Shown here: piece by piece, positions 1 to 11,110 of the stretch
Position numbering within the stretch: position 1 is the first letter of the stretch
Layout: each line of letters starts with the position of its first letter
Assembly: GCA_032690845.1 (NCBI GenBank)
Contig: CM064430.1
Span: 50,193,882 to 50,257,881, forward strand
Length of the DNA stretch: 64,000 nucleotides
Source of the DNA: Eleusine coracana subsp. coracana
Lineage: Eukaryota > Streptophyta > Magnoliopsida > Poales > Poaceae
Reading direction: 5' to 3'
Position numbers and translations under genes: made by a program
The notes under the pieces: generated by a model
The model's database searches: none
Told to the model about the DNA's origin: nothing
The model's input: the letters and a program-made list of their open reading frames with translations, nothing else

Positions 1-369
1 AGCCCACCATAACCCAAAATCTCGTTGGTGGTGGCAACAAAATGTAATGTCAATGGAAACCTTCTCATTTTTCAGACACCAAAGAATTCGGACATGGGTA
101 TAGAGGTGGTCAGATGTTCCACCGTTGCATTTGGGATTTGGGAACTGATTCACCCAACTCATGTCTGCAACTCCTCTGTCCAGCCTAATTCGCACATTTA
201 GGTTCCCCCCTTGATTGTTGTTATATTAGAAATACTCATATTGCCACATTGCTTCATTAAAATGCCCTACTAGTAATCATGGCTTGTCCGGTGTTCCACA
301 CATGTTACATATTGTATCCCACATATCCTTCCTTTTCTCCACCCTAGCTAGGTTCACCGTACACAAAAG

Positions 370-1475
370 TAGCTCTCCAAAAGTGTTGTGGTGGTATGGG
401 ATTCAAAGACTTGCGCCTATTTAACCAAGCATTACTGGCTAGACAAGCATGGCACCTACTTCAGTTCCCGGAGAGTTTATGTGCATGATTGTAGACTGCT
501 TAAAGGCCGATACTACCCACAAGGAAGCCTGATTGATACTTGTTTGGCATCAAATGCTTCGCAAACATGGAAGGCTATTACTCATGGACTTGAGTTACTC
601 TGGAAAGGTATAATTTGGCAAATTGGGCACGGTACACAGGTTCGCGTATGGAGGGACCCATGGATCCCAAAGGAATGCTCTAACTGAAGGAAATGTCAGC
701 TCCGGTGGGTGTCTCAACTGCTGGACCCATCGGGGAGTCAATGGGATCAGAACTTGCCCTTGTCCTATTTTGCACCGGAATATGTTGAGATAATGAAAAT
801 TAAATTGCCACACCGAACGAACAACGGAGGACGTAATAGGATGGAGCATGGAAAAGACACAGATTTTTTTTCAGTATGCAGTGCCTATAATCTAGCATTG
901 CGTGACAGGAATGGAGATATTGCAGGCCTCTCCTCTATGACTGGTCAGAATGAAAGGTCTTGCTTGGAAACTAGCTCGAGACGCCCTGCCAACGAAGAAG
1001 AGCAAACATATCTGGAAGATGGAAACTGATGTAGTATTCAATCTATGCGGGATAGGCAATGAGGAAGGTCACCACCTAGGAAAAAAATTTCAGTATTAAA
1101 AAAAATACCGGAGGTCACCGATAAACATGAATTTCGGAAATATCGGTAATTTTGGTAAATGAAATAAATTATTTTTCAAGATTTTTTTCATGGTTCAAAA
1201 AGAAATTTGCTTTAATCTATAAACTATCATAGTTACAAATAGAATACAAGTCGTTTTCGTTAAGTAAACATAGTTAGTGATAAAATTTCAGTGATAAAAA
1301 TTATATTGGACCTCACCGATAAATGCGATATTATGGATATTTCAATGAAATTTCAATGGAATTTTTTCCTAGGTCACCACGCGGTGGTTAGGTGCCCTCT
1401 GGCAGCCTGGCAGGTGGACAGAGACAGGCGATGAGAGACCATTGGCACCTCCCAGATGAGGAGGCTTTCAGATAT
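370..1475 (+). pseudogene. LINE (L1-type) reverse transcriptase C-terminal / zf-RVT relic
   Basis: Translations read like the C-terminal half of a plant non-LTR retrotransposon polyprotein. About 378-470 gives GMGFKDLRLFNQALLARQAW. After a frameshift, 388-687 gives LLKGRYYPQGS, then TWKAITHGLELLWKG and VRVWRDPWIP, the usual run before the zf-RVT domain. Further on, 990-1030 reads PTKKSKHIWK in another frame. The zf-RVT motif itself (CGIGNEEGHHAVVRCPLAAW) is split by the MITE at 1076-1372 and resumes after it. At least three frame changes and several stops make it a dead relic. The RNase H end of the same kind of element lies at 1970-2270. Family assignment rests on recognised motifs, not a search. 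Confidence 0.8.
1076..1372. mobile_element. hAT-like MITE inserted in the LINE zf-RVT
   Basis: A 297-bp AT-rich element whose ends are inverted: it starts ctaggaaaaaaattt and finishes with a matching run ending ttttttcctag. It is flanked by a perfect 8-bp direct repeat gtcaccac (1068-1075 and 1373-1380). Removing the element and one repeat joins the LINE reading frame exactly across GHH-AVVRCP, so the flanking repeat is a true target-site duplication. An 8-bp duplication is typical of hAT superfamily elements. There is no coding capacity. Confidence 0.8.
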
Positions 1476-1478
1476 ACA

Positions 1479-1690
1479 CACTACCACAAAATGGATTTTT
1501 CCCATGGGTGAATCATTATCGTGAGTGTCACAAAAAGGCTCCACAATAAATGTCTTTTTTCGTGAGAGTGATACAAAACCACCATGAAAATGAAATTTCG
1601 TGAGAGATATTCGTCGCCGCCATAAAAGTTACATCTATAGTGACGGTAACTTAAAACCTCCACGAAAATGGATGGGGCTTGCCGCGGATT
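1479..1690 (+). mobile_element. CACTA-like terminal fragment
   Basis: It begins CACTACCACAAAATGG, the form of a plant CACTA terminus. Short repeated sub-terminal motifs follow (cgtgagag; ccaccatgaaaat / cctccacgaaaat). No opposite terminus or target duplication was found, so it is either truncated or a chance resemblance. It lies between the zf-RVT and RNase H parts of the LINE relic. Confidence 0.4.
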
Positions 1691-2270
1691 AGTTGACATC
1701 CGACATGGAACAATATACTGCTACCTTCTGATTGCCGTCGGAGGTGACTGGCAAGAAAGGAGTGTTTCAGTTTTTCTTTCTTCAGTTCATACCGATTCAG
1801 CGTAACTGATTGTATATTACATGTGGTGGTAGGATTGTAAATTACTCAATTATCTAGTCAATTATGGATTTGTCCTTATTAATCAATGCTCGGATTTAAT
1901 TTATACTACTTCATTGTTAAAAGTAGTATAGTCCACTATAACAGGAACCATTGAGTTAAGATCAGATTGTGCAAGAGTGGTCTTTGGTCTACAAGGAAGA
2001 AATGAAGATCGTTCCGATATCGGGTGGCTTATCGAGGAAGCAAAGGATCTGGCGCAATCTATGCCAGAACTCCAATTTCATCAGGTGAATTGAAAACAAG
2101 TGAAACTAGCACATGATTTGGCGCAGCTAGCTAGGAGGAACACACATTCTGCTATCTGGCTGAGGCAATGCCCCGCTTGTATTGTCCAGCATGTTTCTAA
2201 TAATGATTGTAACTCCACTAATAGCTAAGAAATATAGTTCTTGTGTGCCCGCAAAAAAAAGAACAATAAA
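1669..2270 (+). pseudogene. LINE 3' end with RNase H remnant, copy 1
   Basis: The 1960-2210 stretch translates as a decayed C-terminal RNase H domain of a plant LINE. Recognisable parts are VVFGLQGRNEDRSDIGWLIE, then EEAKDLAQSMPELQFHQV, a stop, and HDLAQLARRN. It ends in an A-rich tail (gcaaaaaaaagaac) at about 2250-2265. The whole segment is repeated directly at 2331-2945 with scattered substitutions and small indels. Confidence 0.7.
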
Positions 2271-2330
2271 TTGTCATATTAATCGAAAAGAGGTCCGACC
2301 AAGGCCAGGAATGTTACAGCTGAGCCATGA

Positions 2331-2945
2331 AAACGGACGGGGCTTGCCGCGGATTAGTTGAGATCTGACATGGAACAATATACTGCTATCTCCTGATTGC
2401 CGCCGGAGGTGACTGGTGAGAAAGGAGTGTTTCAGTTTTACTTTCGTCACATCATAACAATTCGGCGTAACTGAGTGTATATTACACGTGGTGGCAGGAT
2501 TTGTAAATTACTCAATTATCTAGTCAATTATGGATTTGTCCTTATCAATCAATGCCCGGGCTTAATTTATACTACTTCATTGATTAAAGTAGTATAGTTC
2601 ACCGTAACAGGAACCATTGAGTACTTAAGATCAGATTGTGCAAGAGTGGTCTTTGGTCTACAAGGAAGAAACAAAGATCGTTTCAATATCGGGTGACTTA
2701 TCGAGGAAGCGAAGGATCTGGCGCAGTCTATGCCAGAACTCCAATTTCATTAGGTGAATCGATAACAAGTGAAACTAGCTAGCGGATGACTTGGCGCAGA
2801 TAGTTAGGAGGAACACACATTCTGCTGTCTGGCTGAGGCAATGCCCCGCTTGTATTGTCCAGTATGTTTCTAATAATGATTGTAACTCCACTAATAGCTA
2901 AGCAATAAAGTTCTCGTTTGCCCGCAAAAAAAAGAACAATAAATT
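2331..2945 (+). pseudogene. LINE 3' end with RNase H remnant, copy 2
   Basis: A direct duplicate of 1669-2270, starting at the shared ggggcttgccgcggattag and ending in the same A-rich tail followed by acaataaattgtcatatta. The RNase H remnant lies at about 2625-2880. The two copies differ by transitions and short indels, for example gttaag versus gtacttaag near the RNase H start. The duplication is therefore not recent. Confidence 0.75.
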
Positions 2946-4500
2946 GTCATATTAATCAAAAAAGATATGAATTATTGGATTATATGATGATACTACGTGT
3001 AAGATTGAATTCAAATAGAGTGCTCGGCTGCGTTCAGAATAATAACTAGATTTATCTGTCTGATCAAACCTTTCCATGGACAATTTAAGAGTCCGTCGTT
3101 GCTACTGCCAACTTCTAATTTGTGCTGTCGGATTTTGGTCTCGTACTTTCATGGTTCAAAACAGCCTGCAAAGTTGTTCTAGAAAAGATCTTGCAAAATA
3201 TCCTTCGAAGATATACCCTCCCACGCATATAGAGTCAGAGAGATAATATAGTGCATCTGAATTCATCTATACCGTATACATGTTGCCGTAATCATCAGCA
3301 CTGGACACTAGTCACTGACCGCTTCTCCACGACACAGTGGGCCTTACTCATCCAATGCACATATACACCAGCGCTTTCAATTAGAAACACTATACCACTA
3401 TTGCGAGATAGAACACCTCCAACAATCCGAACTAGCCAAGGCTCAAGAGCCAACTCTGTCCTAATTTTTTGTCCAATCCAATCCCCCTGATATGGTTGGT
3501 AAATACGGCTGAATATCTCCATGTCATGAACTTCATTCAGTCTCCCGTATTTTGTTTGGCAACACACACACACACACACACACACGGTGAGAGTCTTTGC
3601 CGTAGCCACTATGTTTTGTTGAGATAATAATACTCCCATAGTTCATATGATAAATTTTTAAGAGATCTTTTATATGCGGTGTGCAGATAGTGTGGGCTCT
3701 TTGTTGCCATAATATTTAAATGTTCATGGTAAGAATGTAATTTCAGTTGTGGATATTGTAGAAGGTAAAAATTCCTTTGCCACGTGTTCTCTTCCCCTTT
3801 TACACTGTTTTCTTAAGATTTACTTAGTTAGCATTCTTTTTGAGAACTGCTATATAAGTCCGACCCAACCGTTCGACCAGTATAACCAAACAGACGTAGC
3901 AGGTACAGCCACATATGACTTTGTATAGGTCTTACGTCTTAGTCGGAAGATTGTGACATATGTGGAGCATTTCCGCCGTTCTTTTTGGGACGGAACCAAG
4001 AGCACGTCAATTACTAATTCACCATACCACTACTAATTGCAACAAGATTTTAGATGTCCATCACGCTCAATCCCAAACCTAAACAAAAGGAGAAAACAAC
4101 CCGTCAAGTCCACGTTGTGCTGTGACTAGGATCAATCCTAGTCAGCACGTAGAAATCACGTAGCTCGTTCGTAGCTTTAGCATTTTTGACTTTTTAGTCA
4201 TCAAAGGATCTTTACTTCTAAACCTTTGATCACTTACTGAGCAAGAGTAATCTGAGCGGTGCCATTCCGTGGAATCTTCCCCTGGACTTGAAAAAAATGT
4301 GGTCGTTGGCATGACATGTATTGGTTGTTTGGCAGGACCCCGTGTGGACTGAGTACTGAACTAGCCTGTCTTTTCAATTCGACAAGACTGATCGATCGAT
4401 GCAACCCCTCCGAACAGTACTGACTGCTACAATCTAACCTTGAGTCTAGAGAAGAAACCAAGTGACACAACATGATTGCAGGTCACTATTATTATATTTG
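2946..4500. other. Intergenic, no gene recognised
   Basis: AT-rich DNA upstream of GH17 gene 1. Open frames here are short, overlap on both strands and match nothing I recognise. It contains a dinucleotide tract at 3562-3585. From about 4505 the sequence resembles the far upstream region of gene 2 and of the orphan promoter, with shared segments around caagttgac...agctttgga and gtggagtcaagtcg. Confidence 0.6.
3562..3585. repeat. (CA)n microsatellite
   Basis: Twelve uninterrupted CA dinucleotides in intergenic DNA. Confidence 0.95.
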
Positions 4501-4844
4501 ATTTATCCAACTCAAGTTGACGATCGAGCTTTGGAAAGTAGTATAAGAAGAAACGTTTCTGTGGAGTCAAGTCGCTGTTTGTTTGGCATGACGAAGGACA
4601 GAGGAAGGCAGCAGCAGAATGCGATCGACGAGCAAGTTGCCTAGTGGTAATAAGGAGCCGGCACAAGGCAGGCCCACGTTCTTGGATATGTACAGGTCGG
4701 GGCGGCAGGCATCTGTTAGTACGTTCGTCTGTACTGTAGTAAGACAATGGGAATGATGATCCTTGAGGCACCTGACGAAAAGCTCAACATCATTGCTTTG
4801 CAGCATAGCCGCCGGCCCGCCGCGGAGCGTCGAGCCGTGGCTGC

Positions 4845-4850
4845 TATAAA
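4845..4850 (+). promoter_or_regulatory. TATA box of GH17 gene 1
   Basis: TATAAA within gctgctataaactctcg, 81 bp before the chosen ATG at 4931. The TATA-to-ATG spacing is close to that in gene 2 (54965 to 55048) and in the orphan copy (52638 to 52717). That supports this TATA box and this start codon. Confidence 0.7.
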
Positions 4851-4930
4851 CTCTCGCGCACACCGTTTGGTTAGGCAGTCGGCAGACAGACACTCTGCTC
4901 TCACAAAAGAAGGGCAGGGGGCAGCATTCG

Positions 4931-6984
4931 ATGGCGCTCACTCACTTCCTAGTCATCGTCCTGCTAGTGCTAGGCGCGCCACTACTCCTTTTCCCCTGTG
5001 CAGGTATAATAATCTCGCATTTCTCAGAAAGACTTCCAATGTTTTGAGGATACAAATATCATCTGTATGTGTAATTGTTGTTGGCGTGCATTGCATTGCA
5101 GAGGCCAGCGAGGTTGGCGTGAGCTATGGCAGGATCGCGGACGACCTGCCGGACCCGGAGGCGGTCGTGCAGCTGCTGCAGGACAACGGCATCACCATGG
5201 TGAGGCTGTACGACGCCGACCCAGAGGTGCTCAGTGCCCTGGCCAACACCGGAATCAAGGTCATCGTGATGATGCCCAACGAGGAAGTGGCCGCCGCGGC
5301 AGAAAACCCGTCGTACGCGCTCCAGTGGTTGCAGTGCAACGTGTCGGACTACTACCCCGACACGCTGATCAATGGAGTGGCCATCGGGAACGAGGTGTTC
5401 GAGTTGAAGCAGCCGGACCTGAACCGAAAGCTCGTCAGCGCCATGACCAACGTGCACGCGGCGCTGGTGCAGCTGGGCCTCGCCGACGATATCAAAGTGT
5501 CCACGCCGATCGCGTTCACGGCGTTCAGAAACACGTTCCCGCCGTCGGACAGCAGGTTCCAGGATGACATCGCGCAGTCGGTGATGAAGCCCATGCTCCA
5601 GTTCCTGCGGCGGACGGGGTCGTACCTCAGTGTCAACCCCTACCCGTTCTTCGCGTACGCCGACAACCCAAAGGATATCCCCCTCGACTACGCACTCGGG
5701 TACAACAAAACCGGCGTCGTCGATCAAAACACCGGACTCCGCTACCACAGCCTGCTGGACGCGATGATGGACGCCACGTTCTATGCCATGGAGAACTTGA
5801 CGGGACATATCAACACCATGTGAGTTGCATATTTATAAATCTCAAATGTCATAAACTTACCTATTTAATCGTCCGTGCTGTCCTGCTCGACTTCTTAGTT
5901 CCCAATTTTCCATCTAATGCGACATGGATGACTGATATTATTGTGACCATCTTAGAGAACACCACATAGTGTAGTTGCTTAAGGCCATGTTTCTCCGTAA
6001 GACTAATTATTAAGTGATTAATTTTAAATAAGTTTTACTGTTCAAAATACTGTTTAGTAGTTTTAACAAACTATTAGTCAGTAGTTTAAGATGATTTCAC
6101 CAGTAATTAATAAATTTATTTTTATTCATATAATACCATATTAAGTCTACCAAGTTATTAAAACATCAATTCATCTTAAAAATATAAAATATTAGTTATT
6201 GATTAGATTATTATTTTAAATTTATTTATTACAATAAAAATTAACTACTGTAAATCTACCACACTTACTTTTTTTTCAATATTACCCTTCAACTGATAAA
6301 ATACAAGCTAATAGTTATGATTTTAGATTTTAAAATCTATACTGTTGGATCAAACTATTAGTCAATAGTTTCTCAAAACTACTGTCCAGTATTTAGGACA
6401 GTAAAACTCTAATTTTAAATATTAATCCATTCAAACAAGACGACTAATAGGACTAATTAATTATTAGTCAATCTGATGAGCAAATTATCTTTCAAAGAGA
6501 ATCTTGGGTAGCCAGCCAGTGGGTCTGAAAACCATGGACCTCACCAATTAATTATTCGATCAGCCCACCTTAAAAAAAATTAATGATCTTATTTTTCAGG
6601 CAATCTGGGGGGACAAATGGTGGCGATACAAAATGGTCGGAGTCTGGGTGGCCGTCAAACGGACAAATCAAACCCGGGAAGAAATCTATGCCCGACGGCG
6701 GAAGCCTTTTGGAGGCCAGCGATGGATTCCAGCCGGCGACGGTAGCCAACGCCCAGGCATACAACAACTACGTCATCAACCGCGTGCTTTCCGGTAAGAC
6801 AGGCACCCCGTACCGCCCCAATGCTGACATGGACATCTACATCTTCGCCCTGTTCAATGAGAACCAGAAGGGCCAAGGGCCAGACGACGTCGAGCAATAC
6901 TTCGGCCTGTTCTGCCCGGACATGGAGAAGGTGTATGAGTTTGATTTCCGCGGCGGAGCCGGCTCCGACGTCCACCAGCCTTAA
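4931..6984 (+). CDS. Secreted GH17 glucan endo-1,3-beta-glucosidase, X8-less (gene 1)
   Basis: Proposed exons are 4931-5003, 5102-5819 and 6600-6984, all with GT..AG introns, giving 391 residues. Exon 1 encodes a signal peptide (MALTHFLVIVLLVLG...FPCA). Exon 2 starts the GH17 barrel at EVGVSYGRIADDLPDP and holds VAIGNEVF, whose Glu is the family's proton donor. Exon 3 holds WSESGWPSNG, which fits the GH17 signature and contains the nucleophile Glu. The product would hydrolyse 1,3-beta-glucan such as callose in the apoplast. It stops at GSDVHQP just after the barrel, without the X8 domains and last exon present in gene 2 at 55 kb. Intron 2 (780 bp, AT-rich) splits the barrel where gene 2 has no intron. 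The segment joined across it (HINTMQSGGTNGGDTK) does not resemble gene 2, so this splice is the least certain part. ATG 4931 is chosen because it aligns with gene 2; longer upstream ATGs are out of frame. Confidence 0.8.
5960..6490. mobile_element. Probable MITE-derived sequence in intron 2 of gene 1
   Basis: Very AT-rich intron interior. It starts near ggccatgtttctccgtaag and ends near gactaataggactaattaat. The motifs actaattatta, taattattagtc and related inverted forms recur at both ends and inside. The homologous position in gene 2 has no intron, so an insertion later spliced as an intron is likely. Exact termini and target duplication could not be fixed. Confidence 0.4.
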
Positions 6985-7113
6985 AGTCAGTTCACGCACG
7001 TCGGTCGTCTCCGGCCTCTTGCATGCCCGTACATGGATCTTGCGAAAAAATAGAGACCTTACTATTGGTCTTTGCAACCGTATTTTGCGGAGGTCGGAAA
7101 GTGTCTGCTGAAC
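6985..7113 (+). pseudogene. Remnant of the lost last intron and exon of gene 1
   Basis: It aligns with 56858-57002 of gene 2, sharing the order cctcttgca..tacatggatc..gaaaaa..gaccttact...ttttgc.gaggt.ggaaa.tgt. Gene 2 splices here into a short last exon encoding VGNCVLPPSSA. In gene 1 the acceptor AG reads GG and the upstream donor is lost, so translation ends at TAA 6982. An AATAAA lies downstream at 7162-7167. Confidence 0.75.
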
Positions 7114-7568
7114 TCAAGAAACAACGGTGAAGTTTGTTTGAGCTGATATTTACAGTCACTCAATAAACCATATGCTCTACCTACAAAACTAGATAAAGTC
7201 CACGGTTGCTCGGTAGTAAGCCTGCACGTCGAATACATGTATCAAAGAATTCCGGATACAACTCATTGTATAAAGAAAAGTCTAGGGCACGACACATTTG
7301 TGGCCTATGTTGAGCGAATAATGTGGTGATTATAAGATGTTACAATTTATGTTTTCTTAGTACTACACAGCAGCTAAGCACGATGTTGACACGCACGCAC
7401 ACTGATTTCTTACACAATATATACTGAGTTCGTAGATAATGCTACATCAAGGATAACACAGAATGAAATTGTGCGTGCTAAAATTAAAAATTTTATTCAT
7501 ACGAAATTGAAATGGTCTTTTGAAATTAAAATAACATATAACAAAAATAATATTTAATGCATTTTCAT
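7114..7568. other. 3' flank of gene 1, no gene
   Basis: It shares blocks with the 3' flank of gene 2 (for example gtggcctat.ttgagcgaa and caataaa..), showing that the gene duplication included downstream DNA. No coding region is recognised. Confidence 0.55.
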
Positions 7569-7740
7569 CACTACTACAAAAGAGATTTATTGTAGTGGCC
7601 CATAGCTTACTGCATTAGGGAAACTTCAGTCCGCTACTAAGAAAAGGCTACTACAATTCATATTTTTCAGTGGCGGTACGGTACGGTCCAGATACTTGCC
7701 ATTACAAATCATATTTAATTATTTTAAAAAATCCCACCAG
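7569..7740 (+). mobile_element. CACTA-like terminus
   Basis: It begins CACTACTACAAAAGAG, a common plant CACTA terminal form. Internal motifs (attgtagtggc, gctactaagaaaaggctactac) recur as sub-terminal repeats. No second end is seen and the segment ends where the Helitron begins, so it is probably a fragment. Confidence 0.4.
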
Positions 7741-7754
7741 TTCTGTTCCTCTAA

Positions 7755-9708
7755 TCTATCTATCTATTTAATAATAAAAGGAGATGGACTTTTCACCTAC
7801 GTGTCTAGAAAAAAAAGAGAAATAGGCTAGAAATTCTCACAAAAAAGCAAAACATCTAGCCCTTAATCTTCTCCTAGCGTGATCTCAAAATTACTTCTAA
7901 CCGTTGATCTTCCTTTGTCATCTAATCCCCCACCACCTCACATAACAGATCTGTAAAACAACGAGAACCAGTCTTCCTTCCCCTTCAGAATTATTGGCCT
8001 TCGATAGAGATATATACACAAGGATATCTTTCTCTTCTAATTATCACCATCCCTGCTGTCCAGGATTCTCATCCATGGGAAATGCTGCCTCCAGACTCGT
8101 GAGATCTTTCAACTTTCATATCTGCTAGCGACGTGCCATAGGTGAGCAACAGAGCAGATCATGGAGCATATTAATGCCCAGATGAAGGTCATCGTGGTGA
8201 CGAGTTTGATCGATCCGGACGCCGGGCTGATGAGTCCTCGTGATGCCACGTTCTGTGCCCATGACATGGTGACATAGGTGAGCACTGCCGATCTCTGTTG
8301 CCATATGTACCGTGCGCCATGGACAGAGCTACAACAACTGTGGGGTACAAATGTTGGCATAGCAGGAAGATATTTTTTGTGTCTCGCCGCAATCACTGCC
8401 ATGACCATCATCATGGATGATACATGGTATGCGCCATCCTTGCTAGGCAGTGGCTCAGGGAGATCGTGACCTGCAGCTTCTGAAGATTTAGGCACAATGT
8501 TTACAAGAATCAAATCCTGAAAATAGATATTCTTACTCTTTCCATCCTTCAAGACGATGGAGAGTATCAGATCGCTCTGGCAGGGAAAATTCCTTATATC
8601 ATTGAGAATGAGAATTCTGAAGTCCACATACTGGTGCTTTCTTATGTATATCCGTACATGTTGTGTCTAGCTATATTTTTTTCCAAAAACTTAAATATTT
8701 GTTATTTTACAGGTAGCCATCATCTCAGCATAAAAATGTAGTTCTGGACGTGTATAATTAGCTGAGGGTATCTGTCTCAGGTCCGTATATTACATTTCTC
8801 TAGATGATGTATACATATTCTCCACAACATTTATTTGTTCTTGGGAAGTAATTACTACTTGGCTTCCTAAAGGGCTTAACTCTTATCCTAGGCAAATATA
8901 AAAGGGTTAGTAAAATCTTCTAGAAGTAAATATAAAGTCGCATGATTTAACTACAAGTGTCCCAAAACCGTAAAACAACTCAGTTTCATATAGCAAGGCA
9001 ACATGGATTATTGGTAAAAGTTGTCAAGTTCGATTTAATTTCTTTTGACATATGGCTTATTGGCCCTATAAAATTTATCATAATTCTTGACAGCTTGAGA
9101 TCAACTGTGTCTTATAATAAAACAATATGTTTAAAGAAGCAACAAAAAGGGAAGTTGAGTAGGAATCTTGAAAGAAAAAACAAAACAAAAAGTTATGAAT
9201 TAAATATTCAGATCTATGTGCGCCAAGTCATCAATATAATCTAGAAAATAGCAAATGCAAACGTAACATGCAAAAACAGAAAAAAACAACTTTATCAATG
9301 GAAATTTTTGATACTGGGTCAATGGGAAGTCCATTGCAAACTTCTTAGTTGGAGAAAAACAGAAAAAAGTAACATGTAAAAAAATCATACATTGGTTAAC
9401 TATGGCTGGATGTAACTCTATAACAGCTTACAAGTAATAGTCAATTTCAGAAAATGATACATGTTGCTAGCACAAGCAACCTTAACTCAAGAGATTACAA
9501 TTTTATGCAGTAGAAAAAAACAACTTTATAAAAAAACTACAGATAATCAATAATTAGATGAAATACACCTTGGTGATAATCAATAAATAAATAAAAAAAA
9601 TGAATTTTTTTTAGTATAAATTGACTTGTATTTCTCTACTATTTATTTATCATCTATCTAGAAAACAAACTCATCTAGCTCGCGCATTTGCGCGGGCTAT
9701 TTGACTAG
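7755..9708 (+). mobile_element. Non-autonomous Helitron 1
   Basis: The 5' end is TCTATCTATCTATTTAATAA preceded by A. The 3' end has a GC-rich hairpin (cgcgc-attt-gcgcg, 9681-9693) followed by ggctatttgaCTAG and then T. This is the Helitron signature: A|TC ... hairpin-CTRR|T, with no inverted repeats or target duplication. About 1.95 kb long. The interior holds no Rep/helicase. The longest open frame (8109-8627, minus) is not recognised, so this is a non-autonomous element. The element beginning at 9709 has the same 5' sub-terminal sequence. Confidence 0.75.
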
Positions 9709-11110
9709 TTTATTAATAAAAAGAGATGACCTTTCCTCTACGGTGTCTAGAAAAAAAAATAGTCTAAAAATTCTCACAAAAAAGCAAAACATCTAGCCTT
9801 TGATTTTTATCCCACACAACATAGGAGGGGCCTCTGGCCCTTCATTTGTAGTGCGATCCTCACATAAAAATAAGTCTACAGCCCACGTCTACTCCCTAAC
9901 TAGTCGATCCTATCGTCCCAAACATCATATACAGAAGAGAGCTGCCGCCCTGCAAACCCTAGCAGGTATACATCAAGGCCAATGAGTGGAGATGCATGAA
10001 TCGAGCCCCTGAAGCATTCATGCAAGATAAGGAAATAGACATTTGGGAAACTTGCTGCGGCATGTTGCTGGAAATTGCGCCATTCATTGAGTGCTGACCA
10101 GATGAGGAACAGAGATTAAGAGATCCATAAGCAATCATCAGAGCTGTACAATCTACTTTGTCTTTCCCTTAGAATTTATCTCTGCCAACACGATCAGGAC
10201 TATACAGCCTGTAGAATCGAAGATGTGAACGCAGGGTGGATTGCAGGGCGTCTGCCCGCAGTAACATGCCGGCATGATTAGGGGTGTGGATACATGTACG
10301 GCAAGTGAAAACGACATCGATTACTCTTCATGTGTAGACAGAGGTATGAGGAGAAGAGGCTTGATTATGCTTGAATTCTCCACATGACAAGATATGGAGG
10401 TCTGCAATTCAGAGGGGCTGCTTCAGATGGGATTTGAGCCTCATAAGATGATTAAGAACGGTTGGCTGAGGTACTGCAGGAGTCTATGGCACACGACAGA
10501 GATTGTGGGGGTGCCCGAGCCATGTTTGGGTTCGTGGAAGTACTGGCACATGTCCATGCATGGTAACAGAGATGGACCTTTGGTCGATGGTTAGCTCGTG
10601 ACCATGCAAAAGCTTAGGACGCCAGGACTACTATTGATCGTCATGCTCTCCTATTTTCTCAACACCCAAAAGAGAGCATGGCAGTTTCATGCCGCAAAGC
10701 GGAGGGCCTGATCTCTGTCTTTCTATTGACCTGCGATCAGCATACACAAACTGACACTAGCAAGAAAGATCGCTGGTAAGAATACAATCGATCCTTCTTA
10801 CAGAAAGAAACATTACAAAAATATTAGTAGAAATATGTATTGTCTTCTCCATGAATGATCTTTATTACACTATGGGGTAGTCCGATTTAACTTTTCACAA
10901 TTATGTCAGCATGATCCATCTAATTAAAACAATATATGACATATCTTTCTTCAAATAACAGACACATTATTTTTACATTATATAATAATAATTCTAATAT
11001 AAGTCTAGAATATTTTTTCACCCAGGTAATAGACTACTAAAGTATATGATAAAAATATTATGTTGTTATTTGCAAGCTAGCCCGTGCACCACACGGGCAA
11101 AACAATCTAG
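9709..11110 (+). mobile_element. Non-autonomous Helitron 2, abutting Helitron 1
   Basis: From about 9711 the sequence repeats the 5' sub-terminal region of Helitron 1 (taataaaa.gagatg, gtgtctagaaaaaaaa, caaaaaagcaaaacatctagcc), but it lacks the first TCTATC bases. It ends with a perfect 7-bp-stem hairpin gcccgtg-cacca-cacgggc (11080-11098), then aaaacaatCTAG and T. It lies in the same orientation as Helitron 1 and starts directly after its CTAG. No recognised coding content; open frames at 10394-10594 and elsewhere match nothing I know. Confidence 0.7.

Noticed and set aside
3295..3639. 114-residue minus-strand frame with a Cys-Val run
   Set aside because: Passes through the (CA)n tract at 3562-3585 and matches nothing else.
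4747..4930. Upstream ATG at 4747 extending the GH17 frame
   Set aside because: The frame reads through intron 1 and is out of phase with the signal-peptide exon at 4931, which aligns with gene 2 and follows the TATA box at normal distance.
5059..5808. 249-residue minus-strand open frame opposite GH17 gene 1
   Set aside because: Antisense shadow of GC-rich GH17 coding sequence; Arg/His-rich with no domain. The same is true of 55249-55812.
8109..8627. 172-residue minus-strand frame inside Helitron 1
   Set aside because: Checked for Helitron RPA-like or Rep/helicase motifs and none seen, so no function is assigned.
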